A stretch of DNA of 64,000 bases, taken from Puniceicoccaceae bacterium. Its GTDB lineage: Bacteria; Verrucomicrobiota; Verrucomicrobiia; Opitutales; JAFGAQ01. Location of the stretch: assembly GCA_028285755.1 (NCBI GenBank), contig JANQOQ010000014.1, positions 310,001-374,000 on the forward strand, given 5' to 3'. Below the pieces are notes generated by a model. That model made no database searches. It had not been told where the DNA came from and saw only the letters and a program-made list of their open reading frames with translations. Shown piece by piece: positions 36,546-45,011 of the stretch. A program made the translations under genes and the position numbers. Positions within the stretch are counted from its first letter, which is position 1. Each line of letters opens with the position of its first letter.

Positions 36546-37490
36546 ATGCAATTTCGATTTTGGCTCATATTTATCCTCTTTTTTGTGCATGGTCTGTTCT
36601 CATTACATGCAGAAGAAACACAAGCGGCTGAAGCATCCGATCCCATTGCTTATGATGCGCTGGGGTATACCGATGCCCTGATACTTGGGGTTGTGGAGGG
36701 GTTGACCGAATATCTGCCCGTTTCATCAACCGGCCATTTGATCCTCGTTGACGAAGCGATTTCAGATGGAGAAGCCGGTCAGGAAGCACGAAATGCCTAC
36801 CTTATTGTCATTCAGGGCGGTGCAATCCTGGCTGTGATCTTCATTTACTGGCGCAAAATCCTGGCCATTCTAATGGGTTTACTGGGGAGGAATAAAGCTG
36901 GTTTAAATCTGGGCCTGAAAGTGTTGGTGGGCTTTTTGCCGGCGGCAATGCTGGGCCCTCTGCTCGACGACTTTATTGAATCAAAGCTATTCAACCCGCT
37001 TGCTGTTACCGTAGCGCTTGCTTTGGGTGCAATCCTAATGATTTTTGTAGAGAAAACCCGTAAGCCGGTGAAGATTGAGGATGCTGAAGGCCTTGAAAAT
37101 GATGAAATCGTTAAATTACCGTATTCGAAGACCCTGATCATCGGTTGTTTACAATGCGTAGCAATGTGGCCGGGTATGAGCCGGTCGATGATGACGATTG
37201 TCGGAGGCTACTTTGTGGGCTTGAGTGCAAAGGCGGCAGCAGAATACAGCTTTCTGCTCGGTTTGGTCACCCTTACAGCGGCATCCGCCTACAGTTTACT
37301 CAAATCCTGGGACGTCATATCCACGCAAATCAAGCTGGGCCCCGCCGTTTTGGGTATAGTCATCGCAACGGTTGTCGCCTTCCTGGCAGTGAAGTGGTTT
37401 GTCTCCTTTTTAACGAAATATGGCTTAATTCCGTTCGCAATTTATCGCCTGATACTCTCGGCGGTTATAATCTGGGTATTAGTTGTGTAA
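36546..37490 (+). CDS. uppP: Undecaprenyl-diphosphatase
   Basis: A polytopic inner-membrane phosphatase that regenerates undecaprenyl phosphate, the lipid carrier used by peptidoglycan and polysaccharide synthesis; it also gives bacitracin tolerance. Signatures are GVVEGLTEYLPVSSTGHLIL near the N-terminus and WPGMSRSMMTIVGG in the middle. At 314 residues it is longer than usual because a signal-peptide-like leader (FWLIFILFFVHGLFSLHA) and a polar linker precede the normal start by about 35 residues. The carrier link with the polysaccharide cluster at 54-64 kb is functional only. rpmF follows 77 bp downstream. Confidence 0.93.
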   Translation: MQFRFWLIFILFFVHGLFSLHAEETQAAEASDPIAYDALGYTDALILGVVEGLTEYLPVSSTGHLILVDEAISDGEAGQEARNAYLIVIQGGAILAVIFIYWRKILAILMGLLGRNKAGLNLGLKVLVGFLPAAMLGPLLDDFIESKLFNPLAVTVALALGAILMIFVEKTRKPVKIEDAEGLENDEIVKLPYSKTLIIGCLQCVAMWPGMSRSMMTIVGGYFVGLSAKAAAEYSFLLGLVTLTAASAYSLLKSWDVISTQIKLGPAVLGIVIATVVAFLAVKWFVSFLTKYGLIPFAIYRLILSAVIIWVLVV

Positions 37491-37567
37491 TGGAGCTTGA
37501 CGAATGCCGCTACAAAGGTAATATCAGCTACTTTTTTAATTTTATTCGCGAACAATAAGGCGTAACC

Positions 37568-37744
37568 ATGGGTCAACCAAAGAGAAAACAGTCCAAATCA
37601 AGAAGTCGTAAACGACGAGGCGCTCAGAACTTCAAGGCACCATTGCTTTCGAAGGATCCGACTGATGAGACACATTTCATGCCTCACCGCGTTAACCCTG
37701 CGAACGGTATGTATCGTGGCAGGCAGGTGATAGAGGTAGATTGA
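37568..37744 (+). CDS. rpmF: 50S ribosomal protein L32, cysteine-free form
   Basis: A 58-residue protein, below the size limit of routine ORF calls but clearly L32. It begins MGQPKRKQSKSRSRKRRG and ends RGRQVIEVD, as in the family, and precedes plsX as rpmF commonly does. An AAGG site sits 7 bases before the ATG. The four cysteines of the usual zinc ribbon are replaced by other residues (the region ETHFMPHRVNPANGMY has none), so this copy cannot bind zinc there. Such zinc-independent variants are known for several ribosomal proteins. Confidence 0.9.
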   Translation: MGQPKRKQSKSRSRKRRGAQNFKAPLLSKDPTDETHFMPHRVNPANGMYRGRQVIEVD

Positions 37745-37789
37745 TTTGCATCCGCAGATCGAAGCTCTTAATACTCTCAGTATTTATTT

Positions 37790-38857
37790 ATGGATGACGT
37801 GGTGGGATGCCTGGCGCTGGACGCAATGGGAGGTGATATGGGCCCATTGGAGTTTGTAGAAGGCGTCAAGCTTGCACTCAATTCCGATAAGAACGATTCA
37901 TTTCAGGAGCCCATTCTGCTGGTGGGTCGGGAGAGTGAGCTCACCGAAGCACTTGGCAAAGTAGGCTTATCGGGGGATCCCCGTGTGAAAATCATTCACG
38001 CTGAGCAAGTGGTGGATATGGAGGATAAACCGATGGATGCTTTGAAAAAGAAGAAGCAGTCCTCCATGATGGTGGCGCTCGATCTCGTTAAGGAGGGTGC
38101 TGCCAAGGCGATACTCAGCACCGGGAATACCGGAAGCCTCATGGGGGGTGGTACCATCAAGTTGCGACCTCTTGAAGGGGTGGAAAGACCGGCTCTTGCC
38201 ACGATTATTCCAGGGAGAGATCGTTACCGTGTATTGATTGACGGTGGTGCGAATCCGGAGTCGACGCCTACCCATATTGCTCACAACGCGGTATTGGGCA
38301 GTAATTTTGCGAAAATCGTGCTGGGTATCGATATGCCTAAGGTGGGCTTGCTCACAATTGGTACCGAAGAAGGTAAAGGTACTGAGAAAATCGCAGAAAC
38401 CCACCATTTATTGAAAGCAGCCCAGGGCGTGATCGATTATCACGGGCTCGTAGAAGGCTTTCATGTATTTGATGGGGATGCGGATGTAATTGTATGCGAT
38501 GGATTTGTAGGCAATGTCGTGATCAAGGCCTGTGAATCCCTCTTTCACGCAATCGGCAGCTTCCTCAAGAAAGAGCTCAACGCAAATCCCATCCGCCAGT
38601 CAGGTGCGTTGCTTTGTAAGGGTGCCTTTAAAAATATGAAAGCGCACTTTAATCCATCCGAATATGGGGGAGCACCCTTTCTCGGGTTAAAAGCACCGGT
38701 CTTTAAAGCCCATGGGTCTTCAGACCGCTATGCAATCGAGGGCGCTATTAAAATTGCAATGCGTGTGGTCAAGCACGACATGACCGAACATATCCTGGAA
38801 GACATCCGCGAAATCAATAAAGCAACCCAACCCGAAGCGATTGCCAGCGAGATCTGA
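37790..38857 (+). CDS. plsX: Phosphate acyltransferase PlsX
   Basis: Makes acyl-phosphate from acyl-ACP for phosphatidic acid synthesis, linking fatty-acid and phospholipid pathways at the membrane surface. The 355 residues contain LALDAMGGDMGPLEFVEG, the loop STGNTGSLMGGGTIKLR, RPALATIIPG, VLIDGGANPEST, and VCDGFVGNVVIKACES, all typical. It sits 45 bp after rpmF and 125 bp before fabH, the conserved rpmF-plsX-fabH order. Confidence 0.95.
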   Translation: MDDVVGCLALDAMGGDMGPLEFVEGVKLALNSDKNDSFQEPILLVGRESELTEALGKVGLSGDPRVKIIHAEQVVDMEDKPMDALKKKKQSSMMVALDLVKEGAAKAILSTGNTGSLMGGGTIKLRPLEGVERPALATIIPGRDRYRVLIDGGANPESTPTHIAHNAVLGSNFAKIVLGIDMPKVGLLTIGTEEGKGTEKIAETHHLLKAAQGVIDYHGLVEGFHVFDGDADVIVCDGFVGNVVIKACESLFHAIGSFLKKELNANPIRQSGALLCKGAFKNMKAHFNPSEYGGAPFLGLKAPVFKAHGSSDRYAIEGAIKIAMRVVKHDMTEHILEDIREINKATQPEAIASEI

Positions 38858-38982
38858 TCACTACCGTTAACAATTTTAATGGTTGATTGCTTCCTAAGAA
38901 TCTTTCAAACAATACCCCAGAGTAAATAATAACCTTTCCAGGGAATCATTTACATCCAGACACCTAATTAATTTTTATCCGA

Positions 38983-39981
38983 ATGAGTTTCGAAAATAGT
39001 TCAGTGGTTATCCGTGCGATTGGGTCCTATGTGCCTGAAAAGCGACTCACCAATGAAGAACTATCCAAAATCGTTGATACCAACGATGAATGGATAACAA
39101 CAAGAACCGGTATCAAGGAAAGGCGCATTGCTGGCGAAACTATACAAGTCAGCGATATGGCCACTGAAGCCGCGAAGCTTGCTCTGGAACGCTCAGGCGT
39201 TGCACCTGAAGACATTGATCTGGTGATCGTTGCAACTTTGAGCCCGGAGACCCTTTCCCCTTCATCCGCTTGCCTGATTCAAGACAAGCTGGGGCTGCGG
39301 AAAGTTCCGGCATTTGACCTGAATGCAGCCTGTAGCGGGTTCATCTATGGCCTCGATATTGGCAAGGCGATGTTATCCACGGGCAAGTATCGTAATGCTC
39401 TCGTTGTGGGTGTTGAGAAGCTCAGCGCCTTTACCAATATGGAAGATCGAGGTACCTGCATATTATTTGGCGATGGTGCGGGGGCTTGCGTGATTTCCTA
39501 CGTGGATGAGCCGGATCAGGGCATTATTGATTGCCAGTTGGGCTCAGATGGGATTAACGCCCGTCACATTGTTATTCCTGCGGGCGGTTCGAAATTACCG
39601 GCTAACGAGCAAACCCTCAAAGACGGGAGTCAATTTTTGCAGATGAATGGCCGCGAGGTGTTTAAGGTAGCCGTACGCGCCATGGGTCAGGCCTGTGAAG
39701 ATATCCTAAAGAAAAATGACCTCACTTCAGACGATATAACCGTGGTTATTCCCCATCAGGCAAATATCCGGATAATCGAGGCGATCGCCTCTAAGTTGGA
39801 GTTGCCAATGGATCACTTTTTCGTGAACATTCAGAAATATGGTAACACCTCAGCCGCATCCATCCCGATCGCAATTGATGAAGCAAATATTGAACGAAAC
39901 TTTAAAAAAGGTGATCTTATTCTTTTAGTTGCATTTGGTGCTGGTCTTACTTGGGGCGCGTCTTTAATTAAGTGGTATTAA
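38983..39981 (+). CDS. fabH: Beta-ketoacyl-ACP synthase III
   Basis: Starts fatty-acid synthesis by condensing acetyl-CoA with malonyl-ACP. The 332 residues carry the catalytic cysteine in FDLNAACSGFIYGL, the histidine in IPHQANIRIIEAIA, and the asparagine in YGNTSAASIPIAI; TRTGIKERRIA lies near the N-terminus. It is the third gene of the rpmF-plsX-fabH set, and the BamD-like gene begins 4 bp after its stop codon, joining the lipid genes to envelope-assembly genes. Confidence 0.95.
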   Translation: MSFENSSVVIRAIGSYVPEKRLTNEELSKIVDTNDEWITTRTGIKERRIAGETIQVSDMATEAAKLALERSGVAPEDIDLVIVATLSPETLSPSSACLIQDKLGLRKVPAFDLNAACSGFIYGLDIGKAMLSTGKYRNALVVGVEKLSAFTNMEDRGTCILFGDGAGACVISYVDEPDQGIIDCQLGSDGINARHIVIPAGGSKLPANEQTLKDGSQFLQMNGREVFKVAVRAMGQACEDILKKNDLTSDDITVVIPHQANIRIIEAIASKLELPMDHFFVNIQKYGNTSAASIPIAIDEANIERNFKKGDLILLVAFGAGLTWGASLIKWY

Positions 39982-39985
39982 TTCT

Positions 39986-41005
39986 ATGGAGATCCGCAAA
40001 TTCTATACGTTTTTCTATCTACTAGTCGTCACTCCCTTTATTTGGGTGACTCCGGCTCAGGCTATCTCATGGAACCCGCTCAAATGGTTTGATGGCGAAG
40101 ATGATGATGAAGACGTCGTCGTTGTCGCAACCCCGGAGGAGCAGGCTGCCGCAAAGGAGATGTTTGACCGCGCCGTGGCGTATCAATTTGAAGGGCGCGA
40201 GGGTAGGGCAGCTGATCTCTACGAGGAAATTACTGAGGATTATCCCTTTACCGATGTAGTGCCTGAAGCCATGTTCAACTGGGCAGGCATTTATGCGGAA
40301 ACCAATCGCTTTAAAAAGGCATTTACGCTCCTGCAGTCCATCATCCTTGTCCAGCCCCAGTATGAGGGTTTTGACAATGTGATTGCCGAGCAGTTTGAAA
40401 TTGCTACCCGCATCATGGAAGGGGAGCGTGAGAAGCTTTTTGGTACAATACCGATTTTTAGATATTACACACGGGCGATTCAGTATTTTCAGGTGATTGC
40501 GCGTAACGCGCCCTACAGTGAATATGCTCCCCTATCGCTCATGAATATTGCGATCCTGGGTCGGGATCTGGAAAAGGAAGTCATCGCGGTGGACGCGCTC
40601 GACCAACTGATCAATTTTTATCCGGATCATGAACTCGCACCTGAGGCTTACTTCTTGTTGGCAGAAGTCTTTTCATCGCTCATAGATGGGCCGAATTATG
40701 ACCAGGGATCTACCCGTGAGGCGATCAGTTACTATGAGGATTTTCTTATCCTTTTCCCCGACAGTCCACGCGTGCCTGAGGCTGAGCAGGGATTGGCGGC
40801 GGTTGAAGAGGTATTTGCCCAGAGTAAATTCCTGATGGGTGATTATTACTTGCGGCACATCCGCAATGAAACTGCAGCGCTTACACTTTATAATGAAACG
40901 ATTACGGTCGCTCCCAATTCCGAAACCGCTAAGCGCGCTCAGGAGCGGATCGACCGCATCCGGGCACGTGCGATCGCACCAGTCATTGGTGTGGAAGGTT
41001 CCTGA
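39986..41005 (+). CDS. BamD-like outer-membrane assembly protein (tetratricopeptide type)
   Basis: A 339-residue exported protein. After a Sec signal (cleavage near TPAQA at residue 26) and an acidic spacer (GEDDDEDVVVV), residues 48 to the end form TPR-like helical repeats with the BamD/YbgF-type pattern: FDRAVAYQFEGREGRAADLYEEI, YPDHELAPEAYFLLAEVF, and FPDSPRVPEAEQGL. BamD helps BamA insert beta-barrel proteins. Here no cysteine follows the signal, so unlike E. coli BamD it is not a lipoprotein by sequence; another TPR periplasmic role is possible. The LptE-like gene 21 bp downstream supports an outer-membrane assembly role. Confidence 0.65.
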   Translation: MEIRKFYTFFYLLVVTPFIWVTPAQAISWNPLKWFDGEDDDEDVVVVATPEEQAAAKEMFDRAVAYQFEGREGRAADLYEEITEDYPFTDVVPEAMFNWAGIYAETNRFKKAFTLLQSIILVQPQYEGFDNVIAEQFEIATRIMEGEREKLFGTIPIFRYYTRAIQYFQVIARNAPYSEYAPLSLMNIAILGRDLEKEVIAVDALDQLINFYPDHELAPEAYFLLAEVFSSLIDGPNYDQGSTREAISYYEDFLILFPDSPRVPEAEQGLAAVEEVFAQSKFLMGDYYLRHIRNETAALTLYNETITVAPNSETAKRAQERIDRIRARAIAPVIGVEGS

Positions 41006-41026
41006 TCTCAAGCAGCTCTATTACCA

Positions 41027-41536
41027 TTGAGGGCAGCCTTACCAGTTCCACTGATCTTTTTTGCGGCCACTCTGTTTATATCGGGTTGTAGCCATTATAA
41101 ACTCGGCAGGCCTGGGGAAATTACAGCACAGCGTGTATACGTGGAGCCGGTAATCATGGAGGTCGCAATTCCCGAATTTCAGGTGATTTTTACTCGGGAG
41201 TTGCGCAACGCGATTATTCAGACCGGCACCTACGGGGTTACGAATAATCGTTCTATGGCGGACTCCCTGCTCAAGGTGTCCATCACTGAGCAAGCCCGTG
41301 ACAGCCTCGCACGTGTATCCGATGATACCGGGCTATCCGATGTGCTCAGTGTGGAAATCATTGCAAATTACGTGCTCGAAAATACATCGGGAGATACTTT
41401 GCGGGAAGGAGAGCGTGTAGCGAGGGGGCAAATCCTGCGGGATGAAGGATTTGCTGAGTCCTTCAGGCAGACCACACCCGCGCTTGCCAAATCCCTGGCG
41501 GAGGGAGTTATCCAAAACGCATTCGTGACCTGGTAA
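41027..41536 (+). CDS. LptE-like LPS-assembly lipoprotein
   Basis: A 169-residue lipoprotein: the signal ends in the lipobox LFISGC (Cys21), followed by SHYKLGRPG, which resembles the start of mature LptE. The rest, with EFQVIFTRELRNAIIQTGTYGV and repeated short strands, follows the LptE/RlpB-like pattern of a small alpha-beta plug protein that works with the LptD barrel to place lipopolysaccharide in the outer leaflet. The start is a TTG at 41027; a stop codon at 41003 in the same frame excludes any upstream ATG. It lies 21 bp after the BamD-like gene and 1 bp before rpe. Confidence 0.7.
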   Translation: MRAALPVPLIFFAATLFISGCSHYKLGRPGEITAQRVYVEPVIMEVAIPEFQVIFTRELRNAIIQTGTYGVTNNRSMADSLLKVSITEQARDSLARVSDDTGLSDVLSVEIIANYVLENTSGDTLREGERVARGQILRDEGFAESFRQTTPALAKSLAEGVIQNAFVTW

Positions 41537-41537
41537 T

Positions 41538-42236
41538 ATGAAAGACTACTCACAGCTATGGAATCCGGTTAAGCCGCTCTTGGCTCCCTCCATTTTGGCA
41601 GCCAATCATGCGAATCTGCTCGAAGGCGTAAAACTTGTGGAGAGTTTATCCCTCGATTGGTTGCATGTGGATATCATGGATGGCCATTTTGTGCCCAATC
41701 TTACGTTCGGTCCGCAAACAGTGGCAGACCTGCGCAGTGAAACCGGGCTGTTTTTGGATGTTCACCTCATGCTCGATAATCCCCATCAGTTTGTGGAACC
41801 TTTTGCAAAGGCAGGAGCCGATTTGATTAGCATACACGTAGAGCCGGACTATGATGTAGCGGACACCCTAAGCCGGATCCGGGATTTGGGGGCTCGCCCG
41901 GCGATTGTTATCAACCCGAAAACACCCTTTGAAGCAGCGGTGCCCTATTTAGACCAGGTAGAACTCTTCCTGCTCATGACTGTCCAGCCCGGATTTGGAG
42001 GCCAATCCTTTCAAATGCCGGTACTGGATAAAATCCGCAAGGCTTACGAATACCGTCAGCAGCATAATCTGAATTACCGCATAGAAGTGGACGGAGGCAT
42101 CGATCTGCAGACTGTCGAACATGCATATCAGGCGGGGGCGGATACCATTGTTTCCGGCAGCTCCTTTTTTAAGTATCCTGACAAAGCTGAATTTGTAGCC
42201 AGCTTTGAGAATACGTTCAATAATCCCCGAACTTGA
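41538..42236 (+). CDS. rpe: Ribulose-phosphate 3-epimerase
   Basis: Interconverts ribulose-5-phosphate and xylulose-5-phosphate in the pentose phosphate pathway. A 232-residue TIM barrel with the expected residues: LAPSILAANHANL, WLHVDIMDGHFVPNLTFGP with metal-binding His and Asp, DVHLMLDNP, LMTVQPGFGGQSF, and EVDGGIDLQTVEHAYQAGAD. It starts 1 bp after the LptE-like gene and ends 8 bp before the chosen ispE start (a TTG start for ispE would overlap it by 4 bp), so it is in the same transcript. Confidence 0.96.
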   Translation: MKDYSQLWNPVKPLLAPSILAANHANLLEGVKLVESLSLDWLHVDIMDGHFVPNLTFGPQTVADLRSETGLFLDVHLMLDNPHQFVEPFAKAGADLISIHVEPDYDVADTLSRIRDLGARPAIVINPKTPFEAAVPYLDQVELFLLMTVQPGFGGQSFQMPVLDKIRKAYEYRQQHNLNYRIEVDGGIDLQTVEHAYQAGADTIVSGSSFFKYPDKAEFVASFENTFNNPRT

Positions 42237-42244
42237 TTCAGGCG

Positions 42245-43117
42245 ATGTTATCCCCGGCTAAAATCAACTGGTATTTACGGGTAGCCGGCAAGCGATCGGA
42301 TGGGTTTCATGAAATCGCATCCATAGTATCCCTCTTAAACTTCGGTGATGAGCTAACGATTGAGACGTCGGCACAGGATTCGTTTGAATCCAATCATCTT
42401 GAGATTACGGATGATTCCGGTAACTTAATAATCCAGGCGCGGGATCTCTATCGAGAGGCCACTGGCTACGCTCAGCCGGTCGCGATCCGGCTTGATAAGC
42501 AAATTCCGCTGGGTTCTGGATTTGGGGGTGGCAGCAGCAATGCATCGACCACACTGATCGCACTCAATAATTTGAATAATCGGGCATTAGAAGCTCAGTC
42601 ATTAATGCAACTATCCGCCCAAATAGGATCGGATTGCCCCCTGTTTTTTAATGCGGGTTTTAGTATTATCCGGGGCAGGGGAGAAATGGTTGAACCGATT
42701 CAAATCCCTGCATCGGAGGTACTTTCTCAAAAGCACATTTGTTTAATGCATCCAGGGTTTCCGATATCAGCAGCCTGGGCTTATCAAACGTTGGCGATGG
42801 ATGCTCGGAGTTATACTCCGGAACACCAAATTAAGAAGGAATTACTAGACTGGAAAAACAACCCTTCGAGCTATCAAGCGGGTATAAAAAACGATCTTTC
42901 CAAAAGTGTATTCCACAAGTATGTGAGCCTTCCTACATTGATCGATTTTGTTTATGAGCAGACGGGGATTCGCATATATATGTCTGGTAGCGGGAGCGGT
43001 TGCTTTGCGACTCTGGATAACTTTGAGGGGATTGAATCTCTCAAGGAATGTGTGCAACAATGCTGGGGGCATTGCTTTTTTGAGATATGTAACATTCTTG
43101 AAGCGAACGGCATTTAA
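42245..43117 (+). CDS. ispE: 4-diphosphocytidyl-2-C-methyl-D-erythritol kinase
   Basis: A GHMP kinase of the non-mevalonate isoprenoid pathway. The start at 42245 (MLSPAKINWYLRV) is chosen because AKINxxL opens the family; a TTG at 42233 would add four residues. The ATP-binding glycine-rich loop is PLGSGFGGGSSNASTTL, with SDCPLFFNAG and a C-terminal SGSGSGCFATL. Isoprenoids made here feed the undecaprenyl carrier used by uppP and the polysaccharide genes. It follows rpe closely and is 130 bp before ptsI. Confidence 0.93.
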   Translation: MLSPAKINWYLRVAGKRSDGFHEIASIVSLLNFGDELTIETSAQDSFESNHLEITDDSGNLIIQARDLYREATGYAQPVAIRLDKQIPLGSGFGGGSSNASTTLIALNNLNNRALEAQSLMQLSAQIGSDCPLFFNAGFSIIRGRGEMVEPIQIPASEVLSQKHICLMHPGFPISAAWAYQTLAMDARSYTPEHQIKKELLDWKNNPSSYQAGIKNDLSKSVFHKYVSLPTLIDFVYEQTGIRIYMSGSGSGCFATLDNFEGIESLKECVQQCWGHCFFEICNILEANGI

Positions 43118-43247
43118 ATTTTTTATGCTTGGCTTCTAGCTTGATTTCGGTACGTTTTTTGCATGGGTTACCCTTAATCCTCCTGAACGATATCTGGGCT
43201 GATTATTAGGCCGCGCTTCGGCATTTCCAGATCATTTCAGAAATATA

Positions 43248-45011
43248 ATGCAAGATTCGAACAAAGAAGAAGTCCGCCTGAAAGGGATACCTGCTTCTGC
43301 AGGGATTGCGCAGGCAAAGGCGTTTCTTTTGTTCAAAAAAGAGCTCGATATACCCACTTATCAAATCGAGCCCGAAAAAATCGATGAAGAGCTTTCACGC
43401 TTTGATGAGGCCTTACTGAAGACCCGTCAGCAAATAACCAACATAATCGCAGACATTACAGAGTCTCTGGGTGAGGATGAGGCAAAAATCTTTGATGCGC
43501 ATTTGCTGGTTCTCGAAGATATGGCGCTGATCGGTGAAACGCAGAACATGGTGAGGCAAACCCGATATAATGTAGAGCACGCCTTTAACCAGGTTTCGCA
43601 GAAATACATCGCTTTTTTTAACCATATTGATGACGAGTACCTCAAGGAACGTGTTTACGATATCAAGGACGTTACACGACGGGTGCTCGGCGTATTATTG
43701 GGAGACGGAGAAAATACGCATTTTTCCAAAATGTATGACCAGCGGATTCTGGTGGCTGAGGATCTTAGTCCGTCCGACACCGCATCCCTGGATTTTCGCA
43801 TCCTGAAAGGTATCCTAACAGACAGCGGGAGTGTAACGAGCCATACTGCGATCATAGCCCGTTCATTAAGGGTGCCGGCCATCGTTAGTTTGCATAATGC
43901 GACCGACCATATCAGTGCCGATGATGATATTCTGATCGATGGGTATGAAGGTCTTGTGATTGTCAACCCCACTCAAGCAACGCTGGAGGAGTATCGGGCA
44001 TTTCAGATCAAGCGTGAAAGTGTCGATCAAATATTCAGTACCGAAGCGACGGCCCCGGCGCTTTCGCTGGATGATAAGAAGATACCCATACTTCTGAATA
44101 TCGAAGGCACCAACGATATTGATTCCATTCGTCAATTGCAGCCGGATGGGATTGGTTTGTTCCGCACGGAGGGTATCTTATTGCGCGATAATCGTTTCGT
44201 ATCCGAAGAAGAACAGTATGCACAGTATAGTGAAGTCTTAGAAGCTGCAGATGGTAAACCTGTTACCTTTCGCACCTTTGATCTGGGAGGGGACAAAGTT
44301 ATTTCTACCCAGAATTACCGGGAGGTAAATCCATTTATGGGCTTGCGGGGTATTCGTTACAGCCTGAAATATCCCGATATATTTAAGACACAGCTCAGGG
44401 CTATTTTACGGGCGAGTGTGCACGGTAATACGAAGATTATGTATCCGATGATTTCGGGCGTAAATGAGCTCCAGGCGGCAAATGTATTGCTCCAGGAAGT
44501 GAAAAACCAACTGCAGGATCAGGGCTATTCATTCGATCCCGAGGCTATTTCCACAGGCTGCATGATCGAGGTGCCGAGTGCTGCAGCGACAATCGATATT
44601 ATTACACAGGAGTGTGATTTTGTAAGTATTGGTACGAACGATTTAATCCAATACCTGCTCGCTGTGGATCGGGTAAATGACATGATTTCCGATCTATATG
44701 AACCTTGCCATCCGGCTGTATTAAGAACTCTGCGTGATGTCACTGACAGCAGCCATGCACAAAATGTTTCAGTGAGTGTATGCGGAGAAATGGCCGGAGA
44801 TCCGATTTTGGCAACGATGCTGATCGGTCTGGGTGTGGATGAGCTCAGTATATCTCCGGGATTGTATGCGGAGATCAAGTATTTAGTAAGGCATATCTCG
44901 GTAGCGGATGCACAACGGATCGCTGAAGAGTCCCTCGGTACGGGCGATGCCTTTCGCACCTATCGCATTCTTAAGCAGTTTTATACCGATATTTTCAAAG
45001 GGATCATTTAG
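43248..45011 (+). CDS. ptsI: Phosphoenolpyruvate-protein phosphotransferase (PTS enzyme I)
   Basis: Takes phosphate from phosphoenolpyruvate and passes it to HPr. The 587 residues follow the enzyme I layout: N-terminal HPr-binding and swivel domain with GIPASAGIAQAKAF and the phosphohistidine in SGSVTSHTAIIARSLRVPAIV, then a C-terminal TIM barrel with GIGLFRTEGILLRD, the arginines of RTFDLGGDK, SIGTNDLIQYLLAVDR, and VCGEMAGDP. No HPr or sugar-specific EII gene is adjacent, so a regulatory rather than a sugar-import role is possible. It overlaps the convergent ribD stop by 4 bp. Confidence 0.95.
   Translation: MQDSNKEEVRLKGIPASAGIAQAKAFLLFKKELDIPTYQIEPEKIDEELSRFDEALLKTRQQITNIIADITESLGEDEAKIFDAHLLVLEDMALIGETQNMVRQTRYNVEHAFNQVSQKYIAFFNHIDDEYLKERVYDIKDVTRRVLGVLLGDGENTHFSKMYDQRILVAEDLSPSDTASLDFRILKGILTDSGSVTSHTAIIARSLRVPAIVSLHNATDHISADDDILIDGYEGLVIVNPTQATLEEYRAFQIKRESVDQIFSTEATAPALSLDDKKIPILLNIEGTNDIDSIRQLQPDGIGLFRTEGILLRDNRFVSEEEQYAQYSEVLEAADGKPVTFRTFDLGGDKVISTQNYREVNPFMGLRGIRYSLKYPDIFKTQLRAILRASVHGNTKIMYPMISGVNELQAANVLLQEVKNQLQDQGYSFDPEAISTGCMIEVPSAAATIDIITQECDFVSIGTNDLIQYLLAVDRVNDMISDLYEPCHPAVLRTLRDVTDSSHAQNVSVSVCGEMAGDPILATMLIGLGVDELSISPGLYAEIKYLVRHISVADAQRIAEESLGTGDAFRTYRILKQFYTDIFKGII

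Noticed and set aside
43192-43232. Two-level hairpin in the ptsI leader (ATCTGG/CCAGAT around GCCG/CGGC)
   Set aside because: Stems of only 4 and 6 bp with large bulges are easily produced by chance; no conservation could be checked.
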